64,000 nucleotides of DNA, from contig NZ_CP102263.1 in the NCBI RefSeq assembly GCF_025147485.1, positions 1,191,501-1,255,500 on the forward strand. The letters run 5' to 3'. A program made the position numbers and the translations under genes. The stretch's first letter is position 1, and every line of letters begins with the position of its first letter. The DNA comes from Bacteroides uniformis. GTDB taxonomy: Bacteria > Bacteroidota > Bacteroidia > Bacteroidales > Bacteroidaceae. Positions 26,911-35,652 of this stretch are shown here, one piece after another. A model generated the notes under the pieces. The model was not told the DNA's origin, searched no databases, and was given only the letters and a program-made list of their open reading frames with translations.

Positions 26911-28830
26911 ATGAATGCCAAAAAACTTTCATTTTTACTTCTGATTCTCGTAGCTGTAGCCTGCACCAACCGCTCCACCTCTTCGGAACAAGACGAAATG
27001 AGGCATTGGAACAATGTCCTTCAACAAATCAATGCCTTACTACTCGAAAACAAAGCGCGACAAACGTTGGATCTTGCCAAACAGACCTTGCCCGAAATCC
27101 TGGAATCGGCAGAAAAAAACGGAACTACAGATACCCTGATTTACTATGCCCGCAAGATATTTAATGCCTGCGGGAACAATTACATAAACACCAAACAATA
27201 CAAAGACGGCATCGACTATATGGACAGCATTGGGAACCATCCCCTCATCCGCGAACATTGCCCGCACGAACTGCTGAGCTTCAAGGCCGGACTGAACCAA
27301 CTGTATGGCAATAACCCGGAAGCTGTCCGACTGGCAGAAGACTACCTCCAGTTACCGGTCTGTACCAGTGCCAATGACTTTATCCGGCAGGCAGAAATCA
27401 TAAGCGGTGTCTACATGTACTCCGGAAACAATCTACCCAAAGCTATCCAAATTTTGGAAAAAGCAATAGATGTCTACCGGAAAGGTGGAAACTTCCCGAA
27501 CATGCTGCGGATAATGTCACGATTGGGCATCTATTACCACCTCAGTGGCGAATACGAGAAAGCTATAGCCACTAACCAAGAAGCCATAGCCACTTACAAC
27601 GACAGCATAGCACCTGGAAATGTAGTGATTGCCTACGGAGAACAAGCTAATCTCTACGCCGAACTGGGTATGTACGACCAGGCCCTGGAAATGAACAAAA
27701 AAGCCCAATACTACTCCATGCTGAAAGACAGCTTCGGACTGGGAGACTTGTACCGCTACCGTGCCCAGATCTTTCGTAACATGAATCAAAAGGACTCTGT
27801 ATTCCACTACCTCAGGCTGGGAGAAAAGTTGTCAATGATACAAAACAGCTTTAAGGGCGTATTCGTAAACAAAGTAGAAACGGTAAACAGTTATCTGGAC
27901 TATCCCGACTCTTTGGAAAAAGCACTGCAACTTGCCCTTAGCATCTGTCCCGATACCGTGCGGATGCCCCAATGGGCCAAATACCAACTCAACCTCCACC
28001 TAGGCCGGGCCTTACTGCAAACCGGGAAGGAGCAAAACGGCATACACCTGATAGACCGGGCTGCACAAGACCTCATCAACATGAAGTTCATGGAAGGCCG
28101 CGATGCCAACGAGATATTAATGGATTACTATCTGGCCAAAGGCATGAACGACGATTTTGCTCGTTGCTACATCCGTAACCGACAGTTTGCCGATTCTCTG
28201 GACAATAACGAAAAGAAACGTGCTGTGGCAGCAGCCAACATCCGGTTTGATGCCAACCAAAAAGAGAAAGAAAACAAACTGCTCTCGGCACAAGTGCAAT
28301 GGCAGCAACAGCAGTTGTTCTACAACATCTGCATCTCCATTACATTACTGTTGCTACTTATCACCACTACAGCCTATTTCATCATCCGAAGGAAGGCCAA
28401 CCACCAGCTTATAGAAAACAACAAACGGGAAATACAGACCCTCATTACCCGGCAGCAAGACCTGAACCGCCGCAACGAACAACTGACGGAAGAAATAGAA
28501 CGGGCCATGGCTACCAATAACCTCAACTCCATTCGCCAGCTCACCGTGCAAAGCCTGCTCAGCAGGGAAGATGAGAACACATTCCGCCGGTCGTTTGCCA
28601 CCATACATCCTTCTTATCTGCCCAAGCTCCGCGAAAGTTATCCTCAACTGACCCGCAACGAAGAATTGCTGGCCATGCTCATCTGCATGAACCAAAGTAC
28701 CGACGAAATAGCCCTTATCATGGGAATCAACCGGAATAGTGTAAACGTAGTCCGTTCGCGCATGCGCAAGAACATGGAATTGCCCAAAGAAAAATCCCTG
28801 GATGAAGTATTGAAACAATACCTTACATAA
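26911..28830 (+). CDS. membrane TPR regulator with cytoplasmic HTH
   Basis: A 639-residue one-component sensor-regulator. N-terminal signal or lipoprotein segment (LLLILVAVAC), then about 400 residues of helical repeats of TPR type (for example AIATNQEAIATYNDS, YDQALEMNKKAQYY). One strong transmembrane helix follows at about 470-492, then a Gln/Glu-rich coiled coil (about 495-540) and a LuxR-like HTH at the C-terminus (ELLAMLICMNQSTDEIALIMGINRNSV). The layout places the TPRs in the periplasm and the HTH in the cytoplasm. It ends 77 bases before nadB. The signal is unknown. Confidence 0.85.
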   Translation: MNAKKLSFLLLILVAVACTNRSTSSEQDEMRHWNNVLQQINALLLENKARQTLDLAKQTLPEILESAEKNGTTDTLIYYARKIFNACGNNYINTKQYKDGIDYMDSIGNHPLIREHCPHELLSFKAGLNQLYGNNPEAVRLAEDYLQLPVCTSANDFIRQAEIISGVYMYSGNNLPKAIQILEKAIDVYRKGGNFPNMLRIMSRLGIYYHLSGEYEKAIATNQEAIATYNDSIAPGNVVIAYGEQANLYAELGMYDQALEMNKKAQYYSMLKDSFGLGDLYRYRAQIFRNMNQKDSVFHYLRLGEKLSMIQNSFKGVFVNKVETVNSYLDYPDSLEKALQLALSICPDTVRMPQWAKYQLNLHLGRALLQTGKEQNGIHLIDRAAQDLINMKFMEGRDANEILMDYYLAKGMNDDFARCYIRNRQFADSLDNNEKKRAVAAANIRFDANQKEKENKLLSAQVQWQQQQLFYNICISITLLLLLITTTAYFIIRRKANHQLIENNKREIQTLITRQQDLNRRNEQLTEEIERAMATNNLNSIRQLTVQSLLSREDENTFRRSFATIHPSYLPKLRESYPQLTRNEELLAMLICMNQSTDEIALIMGINRNSVNVVRSRMRKNMELPKEKSLDEVLKQYLT

Positions 28831-28836
28831 CAAATA

Positions 28837-28856
28837 AAAATAAGCCCGCTTATTTT
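28837..28856 (+). terminator. hairpin after the TPR regulator, overlapping the nadB promoter
   Basis: AAAATAAG and CTTATTTT form a perfect 8-bp stem around CCCG, with As before and Ts within the right arm. Its last bases are also the nadB -33 element. Confidence 0.65.
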
Positions 28857-28884
28857 GCTCTACGTTTGGTTTACACTATCTTTG
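28854..28884 (+). promoter_or_regulatory. nadB promoter, full Bacteroides consensus
   Basis: TTTG at 28854-28857, a 19-base spacer, and TATCTTTG at 28877-28884; both elements match exactly. The ATG follows 22 bases later. Confidence 0.85.
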
Positions 28885-28906
28885 CGGCGTTTAATACACA
28901 AAACCT

Positions 28907-30478
28907 ATGGTAAGAAAGTTCGATTTTCTCGTTATCGGCTCCGGACTTGCCGGTATGAGTTTTGCGCTGAAAGTAGCGCATAAAGGAACAGTAGCCCTCA
29001 TTTGTAAGGCAGGTTTGGAAGAGGCAAACACTTATTTTGCACAAGGAGGTATCGCCTCTGTCACCAATCTGGCCGTAGACAATTTTGAAAAGCATATCGA
29101 AGATACCATGATTGCGGGTGACTGGATAAGCGACCGTGAAGCCGTAGAGAAGGTGGTGCGCAATGCCCCCGAACAAATCAAGGAGCTTATCAAATGGGGA
29201 GTGAACTTCGACAAAAAGGAGGACGGAGAGTTTGACCTGCACAAAGAAGGCGGCCACTCCGAATTCCGCATCCTCCACCATAAGGACAATACGGGTGCAG
29301 AGATACAGACCAGCCTCATTGAAGCTGTGAAGCAACACCCCAACATCACCGTACTGACCGACCATTACGCTGTGGAAATCATTACCCAGCATCACCAGGG
29401 AATCATCGTTACCCGCCACACCCCCGGCATCAAGTGCTACGGTGCCTATGTGCTGAACGAAGCGACGGGCGAGGTGGATACCTTCCTTTCCAAAGTCACC
29501 ATCATGGCAACGGGCGGTTGCGAAGCCGTTTACCGCCATACCACCAACCCGCTGGTGGCCACGGGAGACGGCATTGCCATGGTCTACCGTGCCAAGGGAG
29601 CAGTGAAAGACATGGAATTCATCCAGTTCCATCCCACAGCCCTTTTCCATCCGGGAGACCGCCCCTCGTTCCTCATCACCGAAGCCATGCGCGGTTATGG
29701 CGGCGTGCTGCGTACCAAAGACGGAAAAGAATTCATGCAGAAGTACGACCCGCGACTCTCACTGGCCCCGCGTGACATCGTGGCGCGTGCCATCGACAAC
29801 GAAATGAAACAGCGCGGTGAGGACCATGTGTATCTGGACGTCACCCACAAAGACCCCGAAGAAACCAAGAAGCACTTCCCTAACATATACAAGAAATGCC
29901 TCAGCATCGGTATAGACATTACAAAGGAATACATACCGGTAGCCCCCGCCGCCCATTATCTCTGCGGTGGCATCAAGGTGGATTTGGACGGACAGAGCAG
30001 CATCCGCCGCCTGTACGCCATCGGCGAATGTTCGTGCACCGGACTGCATGGCGGCAACCGTCTGGCAAGCAACTCACTGATTGAAGCCGTGGTTTATGCC
30101 GACGCGGCAGCCAAACACGCGCTGAGCGTACTGGAACGTTATGACTTCAACGAAGACATTCCCGAATGGAACGACGAAGGTACCATTTCCACCGAAGAAC
30201 GTGTCCTCATCACACAAAGCATGAAGGAAGTGAACCAGATTATGGAGGCATACGTAGGCATTGTCCGCAGCAATACCCGGTTGACACGTGCCTGGAACCG
30301 ACTGGACATACTTTACGAGGAGACAGAAGCACTCTTCAAGCGGAGCAAGGCTACCCGAGAGCTGTGCGAACTGCGCAACATGATAAACGTAGGATACCTG
30401 ATAACAAAGCAAGCCATGGAACGCAAGGAAAGCCGCGGACTGCACTACACGATAGACTATCCGCACGCCAAGAAATAA
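28907..30478 (+). CDS. nadB: L-aspartate oxidase
   Basis: FAD enzyme that oxidises L-aspartate to iminoaspartate, the first step of de novo NAD synthesis; its product goes to NadA. 523 residues: Rossmann FAD motif VIGSGLAGMSFALKVA, the succinate-dehydrogenase-type active region EFIQFHPTALFHPG, the HGGNRLASNSLIEAVVYA segment, and a helical C-terminus. The partner nadA lies 15 kb away at 45538 rather than adjacent. Transcribed from its own consensus promoter. Confidence 0.95.
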   Translation: MVRKFDFLVIGSGLAGMSFALKVAHKGTVALICKAGLEEANTYFAQGGIASVTNLAVDNFEKHIEDTMIAGDWISDREAVEKVVRNAPEQIKELIKWGVNFDKKEDGEFDLHKEGGHSEFRILHHKDNTGAEIQTSLIEAVKQHPNITVLTDHYAVEIITQHHQGIIVTRHTPGIKCYGAYVLNEATGEVDTFLSKVTIMATGGCEAVYRHTTNPLVATGDGIAMVYRAKGAVKDMEFIQFHPTALFHPGDRPSFLITEAMRGYGGVLRTKDGKEFMQKYDPRLSLAPRDIVARAIDNEMKQRGEDHVYLDVTHKDPEETKKHFPNIYKKCLSIGIDITKEYIPVAPAAHYLCGGIKVDLDGQSSIRRLYAIGECSCTGLHGGNRLASNSLIEAVVYADAAAKHALSVLERYDFNEDIPEWNDEGTISTEERVLITQSMKEVNQIMEAYVGIVRSNTRLTRAWNRLDILYEETEALFKRSKATRELCELRNMINVGYLITKQAMERKESRGLHYTIDYPHAKK

Positions 30479-30496
30479 ACATAAATCCTCTCCATC

Positions 30497-32245
30497 ATGA
30501 GGAAACAATATTTCTCTTTCATTTTTTTGTATATTTTCTCAAGCTGTCTCTACAGTCAGACGATGGACGACAATATCATCATCAACTGCTGTGAAGACAG
30601 CTATGTTTTTAAAGAAGGCCCGGGAAACAACCCCATCGTACAAAACACCCGAAAGACCGAATATGAAGCTTCACGAATGGGAGCTACCGTACAACCTCAT
30701 ATGTTCTATGGCGAATTCATCTCCCTGGACGAAGCCAGGGCCAAGGGAGTACTTGCCCCCAAAGCCATCCACCGCCATGCCACACCGGAAAATGTATTCT
30801 TCGATGATACCCGCATCTGCTACTTCAACCTCTCCCTAAGCCGGCAGGGGAAAAAGGCGGCCGTACAGTTCAGCCGTACCTTCCATGACCTGCGCTACTT
30901 TACACGTATCTACTTTCCGGAGGAATACTTCATCCGCGAGAAACGTATCACCGTCACCATTCCTGCCGCATTGTCCCGTTTCCGGCTGGTGGAGAAGAAC
31001 TTCGGTCCCGGTATCCGGTGTGAAAAGAGCGTGAACAAGGAAGGGGATTCCCTTTTTGTCTACACCTTAAAAGGAGTACCTGCCACCCGAAAGGAAGAAG
31101 CTGCTCCCGCAGACAACTGCCTCTATCCCCATCTGCTGGTAACCGGTTCCTTTGCGGATGTGCAGGATATGTACCGCTGGCTGAACGGACTGGCCGAGGT
31201 GGACTGCACTCTCCCCCAAGCCGAAATGCTAACGGATGAAATTACTGCCGGATGCACCGATGAACTGGAGAAGATACACCGTACCTATGCCTACGTACAG
31301 CAGAACATACGCTACATCGCCTTTGAAAACGGGTTGGCAGGACATCGGCCCGACCGGCCTGCCGAAGTGCTGCGCAAACGTTACGGCGACTGCAAGGGAA
31401 TGGCACTCCTGCTGCGCACATTGCTGAAAGCCCAAGGATTCGATGCCCGAATGGCCTATATCGGTACGGACGACATCGCCAGTTCTCCCGACGAAGTACC
31501 GACACTGGCTGCCATCAACCATGCCTTCTGCCTTCTTTTCCATCAAGGGAAAAGATATTGCCTGGATGCCACCTACCGATACCTACCGCCCGAAGACATC
31601 CCCCAAGGTATACAAGGCCGAAAAGCACTGGTAGAAAACGGAGACAGCTGCCTGATACTGACTCTTCCCCAGCAGGATGCCTCCGCCTCTACGGACAGTC
31701 TCAATTATCACTATCGCTTGATGACGGACAGCAATCCCCCTACCCTGAAAGGCACCGCCACCCGCGTAAGTACGGGCGAATACAAGGAATACCTGCTCAG
31801 TCTCTACCATGACACCCCCAAGGAGAAGCAGACAGACCTGCTAAACAATCAGATAAACAATACCGCTGCCGTACAATCGGCCGATGGAGAGTACTGCCTC
31901 GAAGCAGACCCGCACGAAGATTTCTTCCACCAGCCCATTGACACCACCCGCCGCAAGCAGGATTACCTACTGCCGTGGAGATGCCGTATTGTACGCGAGG
32001 TAACGATTGATATTCCACAAGGATATGCCGTGTCTTATTTGCCTGCAGACTTTCACATTGAAACGAATCAGGGCATCCTCAGTTGCTCCTACCGCGCCGG
32101 AGCAGGATATATCCACTTCCGAAAAGTGATGGAGATACGCAGAAAACGTATTCCACTTGCTCTTATCCCTGCTTGGAATGATGCCCTGCGACAATGGAAA
32201 AAAGCCTGCAACGAACAGATAGTAATCCGGCAAAGCACCCTTTAA
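30497..32245 (+). CDS. exported DUF3857 / transglutaminase-like protein, triad intact
   Basis: A 582-residue protein with a signal peptide (about 1-20). An N-terminal beta domain of DUF3857 type (about 40-230) is followed by a transglutaminase-like core (about 250-360) with a complete Cys-His-Asp triad: Cys299 in RYGDCKG, His342 in INHAF, Asp357 in CLDAT. A C-terminal beta domain follows. Such proteins may be peptidases or acyl transferases in the periplasm; the substrate is unknown. It lies 18 bases after nadB and 30 before a degenerate paralog. Confidence 0.85.
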   Translation: MRKQYFSFIFLYIFSSCLYSQTMDDNIIINCCEDSYVFKEGPGNNPIVQNTRKTEYEASRMGATVQPHMFYGEFISLDEARAKGVLAPKAIHRHATPENVFFDDTRICYFNLSLSRQGKKAAVQFSRTFHDLRYFTRIYFPEEYFIREKRITVTIPAALSRFRLVEKNFGPGIRCEKSVNKEGDSLFVYTLKGVPATRKEEAAPADNCLYPHLLVTGSFADVQDMYRWLNGLAEVDCTLPQAEMLTDEITAGCTDELEKIHRTYAYVQQNIRYIAFENGLAGHRPDRPAEVLRKRYGDCKGMALLLRTLLKAQGFDARMAYIGTDDIASSPDEVPTLAAINHAFCLLFHQGKRYCLDATYRYLPPEDIPQGIQGRKALVENGDSCLILTLPQQDASASTDSLNYHYRLMTDSNPPTLKGTATRVSTGEYKEYLLSLYHDTPKEKQTDLLNNQINNTAAVQSADGEYCLEADPHEDFFHQPIDTTRRKQDYLLPWRCRIVREVTIDIPQGYAVSYLPADFHIETNQGILSCSYRAGAGYIHFRKVMEIRRKRIPLALIPAWNDALRQWKKACNEQIVIRQSTL

Positions 32246-32275
32246 ACAAATAATTGAACATAAAACGCCATCACC

Positions 32276-34459
32276 ATGAAAACAACACGTTCTTTCCTAC
32301 TGCTGCTGATGTTACTTGCCACTTCGGGACTAAATGCCCAAAAGGAAGAAGACAAATATGCTGCGCTCGTAAGCGAAGTGCGCAATGAAGTATGGTCGCT
32401 GAACCTGCCCGACTTTAAAAATATGACTGTACCCGAGAAATACAGAAACGAACCCGCCGTTATCCTTGCCGCACACAGCCGTCTGGAGGTAACCCGGAAA
32501 ACCAAGTTGGACTGGTGGGGAATGGGATTGACCAAACAACAGATAACCTGCCGCAGCATCTACCGCCAAATGGTATACATCAACAGCCAAAGTGCACTGG
32601 AAGAGATGTCACAGTTCAGCTTCCTTTCCCAGGAAAAAGAACGCTACACCCGCAATGAACAACAGCGTATACTGGGTGTGCGCATCATCAAACCGGACGG
32701 AACAATTCAGGAAACAGCCCCGCAGGAGTACATGGAAACCGATGAAGGCGGCCACCCACGTAGCCACAACATCCAAGAGAAATGGAACAAGCTGGCCGTA
32801 CCCGGACTGGAAATCGGAGACATCATCGACTTGTTCTTCGTACGATACACCATACTGAACAACCAGAACCCCGAACCTTTCGGTTTTTACTTTATGGACA
32901 GCTATCCTCTGCTTGCCTATTCCGTCCATTGCGAGATAGACCCCAAGCTGAGCACTTTCTACCGTTGCCTGAACGGAGCAAGGAACTTCGACCATAGCAC
33001 CGATACCGAAGGAAACCATATCCTCGACTTGCATACCGGAGACTCCGGACGTGTCATTCCCGACTTCTGGTACAACAGTGCCCGGCAAACGCCCATGATT
33101 CTGATGTACATCTACAACAGCAAGACACCCTATGCCTGGATGCCACCCAGCGCCCGCAAGCCGGGACTATATGCCAACCCCAATCCAAAACTGATGACAG
33201 ATGACACACGTGCCTCCATGAAGGCTCCCGGCACCAACTGGTCCGGTCTGCGCAGCGGACGGAAAGGCGAAATATCCAAAGCCCTCAAAGCCCGTCAAGC
33301 CGAAGGATGGAGCGATAAGAAACTGATGGACTACCTCTACCAATACTGCTATTACCGGTATATGGAAAACGGTGCAGACTATACTCCCGCCAGTTTCATC
33401 CTGCTGATGCACGAACTTCTGGAAAAAGCAGGTATTCCCCACCGGACAGGAATCACGACCAAAGATACCCGGGAGCCTCTGGACCAGCTCATCAACTACA
33501 GCAATACCACTTGGTTTATCTATCTGGAATCCAACGGAAAATGCTATACTCCACCGGCCTGCTATGCTGTTCCCGGTGAAGTGCCTGCCAGCCTGCAAGG
33601 CGAAGAAGCCATACTGGAAGACAACACATGCCTTACCCTTCCCTCCACCACCCCCCAAGACAACCGGGATATGGCTACCATAAACGCTTCTATAAGCGGC
33701 ACCACTCTCCACATCAGCCGCCGGGAAGAGATGAGCGGTGCACTGAAAGAACACTTCCAACCCTACCTCATTATGGACGAGGACCTTTACAACTCCGTTC
33801 GTCGCCAACTGGGTATTACAGCCACCATCTACGACGAAACCAAAGAAAAATTCCATGCCGACCTGCGCGAAAGTTACCGCCGTGAACGGGAGCAGGAGAA
33901 AGAGCGTTACCACAATGAAATCATCGGTTATCATGGCTCAGAAGAAGGACTGGAAACACTCCTCGGCTACCAGCTTTTCAGCATCGGAAACCGGGCAGAC
34001 AGTGCGGCACTTGTCTATCAAGTGGACTATGTACTGGACGGATACGTAAAGAAAGCGGGTACAAACTTTGTTCTCTCCGTAGGTCGGTTGATAGGGTCAC
34101 AGCCAGAGCTGAAAGGCGAACAACGCCTGCGCAAGGAGGACATTTATTGGGAGATGCCCCGTTGTTACCAATGGGACATCACAGTCAATCTGCCGGAAGG
34201 TTATCGAATTTCTCCCGAAGGCCTGGAAAGACTGAACGTAAAAGTAGAAAACGACTGCGGCGCTTTCATTGTCCAAGCCACCACTGAAGACGGAACATTA
34301 AGAATAAAAGCCGAAAAACGCATCAACCACAAGACGGAACCGGTAGCCAACTGGGAGAAACTGCTTGAAATAACCGATGCTGCCAACAGTTATGAAGCAC
34401 TTTCAATAGTGTTCCAAGCAACCATTAATCCCCCTACATCTCCAACAACCGGCTATTAA
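32276..34459 (+). CDS. exported DUF3857 / transglutaminase-like protein, triad lost
   Basis: A 727-residue exported protein (signal ending near LNAQ), paralogous in architecture to the preceding gene. The transglutaminase-like core is present but the catalytic residues are gone: the Cys region reads DYTPAS (about 368-373), the His region NYSNTTW (407-413), and the Asp region CYTPP (about 423-427). Fold and helices around them are kept (FILLMHELLEKAGIPHRTGI). It probably binds rather than cleaves, perhaps as partner of the active neighbour. Both genes are likely co-transcribed. Confidence 0.8.
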   Translation: MKTTRSFLLLLMLLATSGLNAQKEEDKYAALVSEVRNEVWSLNLPDFKNMTVPEKYRNEPAVILAAHSRLEVTRKTKLDWWGMGLTKQQITCRSIYRQMVYINSQSALEEMSQFSFLSQEKERYTRNEQQRILGVRIIKPDGTIQETAPQEYMETDEGGHPRSHNIQEKWNKLAVPGLEIGDIIDLFFVRYTILNNQNPEPFGFYFMDSYPLLAYSVHCEIDPKLSTFYRCLNGARNFDHSTDTEGNHILDLHTGDSGRVIPDFWYNSARQTPMILMYIYNSKTPYAWMPPSARKPGLYANPNPKLMTDDTRASMKAPGTNWSGLRSGRKGEISKALKARQAEGWSDKKLMDYLYQYCYYRYMENGADYTPASFILLMHELLEKAGIPHRTGITTKDTREPLDQLINYSNTTWFIYLESNGKCYTPPACYAVPGEVPASLQGEEAILEDNTCLTLPSTTPQDNRDMATINASISGTTLHISRREEMSGALKEHFQPYLIMDEDLYNSVRRQLGITATIYDETKEKFHADLRESYRREREQEKERYHNEIIGYHGSEEGLETLLGYQLFSIGNRADSAALVYQVDYVLDGYVKKAGTNFVLSVGRLIGSQPELKGEQRLRKEDIYWEMPRCYQWDITVNLPEGYRISPEGLERLNVKVENDCGAFIVQATTEDGTLRIKAEKRINHKTEPVANWEKLLEITDAANSYEALSIVFQATINPPTSPTTGY

Positions 34460-34527
34460 TCCTTCTCTACCCGCTGCAGCATCGCCATACACAGCTTGCT
34501 GTCGTACTGTACAGCCACTGCAAAACG

Positions 34528-34660
34528 ACTGCATACTTTTTGCAGCGTCACTGCATACCGGTTTGCAGCAGTACTGCAATTGATTTGCAGCAGCACTGCA
34601 ACAGTTTTGCAGTCGCACTGCAATTTGTTTGCAGTGACGCTGCAGCAAATGTGCAGCAAT
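34528..34660. repeat. 22-bp phased repeat (array E), six units
   Basis: ACTGCA (GCTGCA in the last unit) starts at 34528, 34550, 34573, 34595, 34617 and 34639: spacings 22, 23, 22, 22, 22. Each unit ends TTTGC before AGC, giving CTGCAA...TTTGCAG inverted words. The stretch is open in several frames on both strands because the repeat lacks stops; these frames are not genes. It lies between the DUF3857 gene and rubrerythrin. Confidence 0.88.
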
Positions 34661-34693
34661 TACAAGCTATATGACTGTCACAGCAAACAAAAA

Positions 34694-34727
34694 GCCCCGC
34701 AGAGCTTGCTTTCGCTCTGCGGGACTT
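34694..34727. terminator. bidirectional terminator after rubrerythrin
   Basis: CCCGCAGAGC (34696-34705) pairs perfectly with GCTCTGCGGG (34714-34723) around an 8-base loop. The minus strand continues into CTTTTTGTT. It also faces the convergent DUF3857 operon. Confidence 0.88.
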
Positions 34728-34752
34728 TGTTCTCTCTATGAGGAAATTATCA

Positions 34753-35331
34753 TCAATAGTTTGACTTCTTTACTTCGAAATAAGCCTGCGGATGCAAGCA
34801 AGCCGGACATACCTGAGGAGCTTCCTTACCGGTGTAGATGAAACCACAGTTGCGGCACTGCCATACCACTTCGCCTTCCTTGGCAAATACGCTGGCAGTC
34901 TCTATATTCTGGATAAAAGCGCGATAACGTTCTTCGTGTCCCTTTTCGGCAATGGCGATGTTACGGTACATAAGAGCGATTTCGGGGAAACCTTCTTCGT
35001 CTGCAATATCAGCAAACTTAGGATAATCCAATGACCATTCTTCGTGTTCGCCGGCAGCAGCTTCCTGAAGATTTTCCAGGGTAGTGCCGATAACACCTGC
35101 AGGATAAGAAGCGGTGATTTCCACCATACCGCCTTCCAGCCACTTGAACATACGTTTAGCGTGTTCCTTTTCCTGGTCAGCCGTTTCTGTGAAAATAGCG
35201 GCGATTTGTTCGTAACCTTCTTTCTTGGCTACACTTGCAAAATAAGTGTAACGCATTCTTGCTTGTGATTCACCAGCGAATGAAGTCAGCAGATTCTTCT
35301 CAGTCTGAGTTCCTTTAACACTTTTAGCCAT
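34753..35331 (-). CDS. rbr: rubrerythrin
   Basis: Non-haem di-iron peroxidase that reduces hydrogen peroxide to water in anaerobes. 192 residues: ferritin-like four-helix domain with di-iron ligands in GESQARMRY, DQEKEHAKRMF, GEHEE and the AEKGHEERY segment, then a C-terminal rubredoxin domain with paired CRNCG and CPACL. Full length. A -7 element lies 66 bases upstream; the start codon follows a purine-rich leader. Confidence 0.95.
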   Translation of the reverse strand: MAKSVKGTQTEKNLLTSFAGESQARMRYTYFASVAKKEGYEQIAAIFTETADQEKEHAKRMFKWLEGGMVEITASYPAGVIGTTLENLQEAAAGEHEEWSLDYPKFADIADEEGFPEIALMYRNIAIAEKGHEERYRAFIQNIETASVFAKEGEVVWQCRNCGFIYTGKEAPQVCPACLHPQAYFEVKKSNY

Positions 35332-35396
35332 AGTCTCTTTTTTTATTAGTTAATATAATTACGTATAAATGTCGTTCGTACTGTTTATAAACAACA

Positions 35397-35404
35397 CAAA
35401 ATTA
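35397..35404 (-). promoter_or_regulatory. -7 promoter element for rubrerythrin
   Basis: On the minus strand TAATTTTG, an exact TAnnTTTG match 66 bases before the start codon. Confidence 0.6.
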
Positions 35405-35581
35405 CGAATTTAGTTTGGAATAATCACACCTCTGCCCCATCGGATTTATTTATCGTCTTATAGAAAGAATCTATCTTCACCGATAACCCGAAGAGGTATT
35501 TCAGACATAATTAATAGCACATATCTGATAAGGAAAACAAAATACATCACAGTTGTGTTCACTAATATCCATTATTTTATC

Positions 35582-35589
35582 TACTTTTG
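35582..35589 (+). promoter_or_regulatory. -7 promoter element for the SulP gene
   Basis: TACTTTTG, an exact TAnnTTTG match 63 bases before the ATG at 35653. Confidence 0.6.
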
Positions 35590-35652
35590 CAGGCAATTTG
35601 CAATATATACATTACATTCTGTATAAAAAAACGTATAAAAAAGTAGATTATA

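Larger units (their letters stand above)
35332..35652. other. divergent promoter region of rubrerythrin and sulP
   Basis: AT-rich intergenic region with -7 elements for both flanking genes. No open reading frame or clear operator is visible. Confidence 0.6.

Noticed and set aside
34403..34741. Three open frames rich in Cys and Gln on both strands
   Set aside because: They arise from the stop-free 22-bp repeat; units shift frame and no signal, domain or start context supports a protein.
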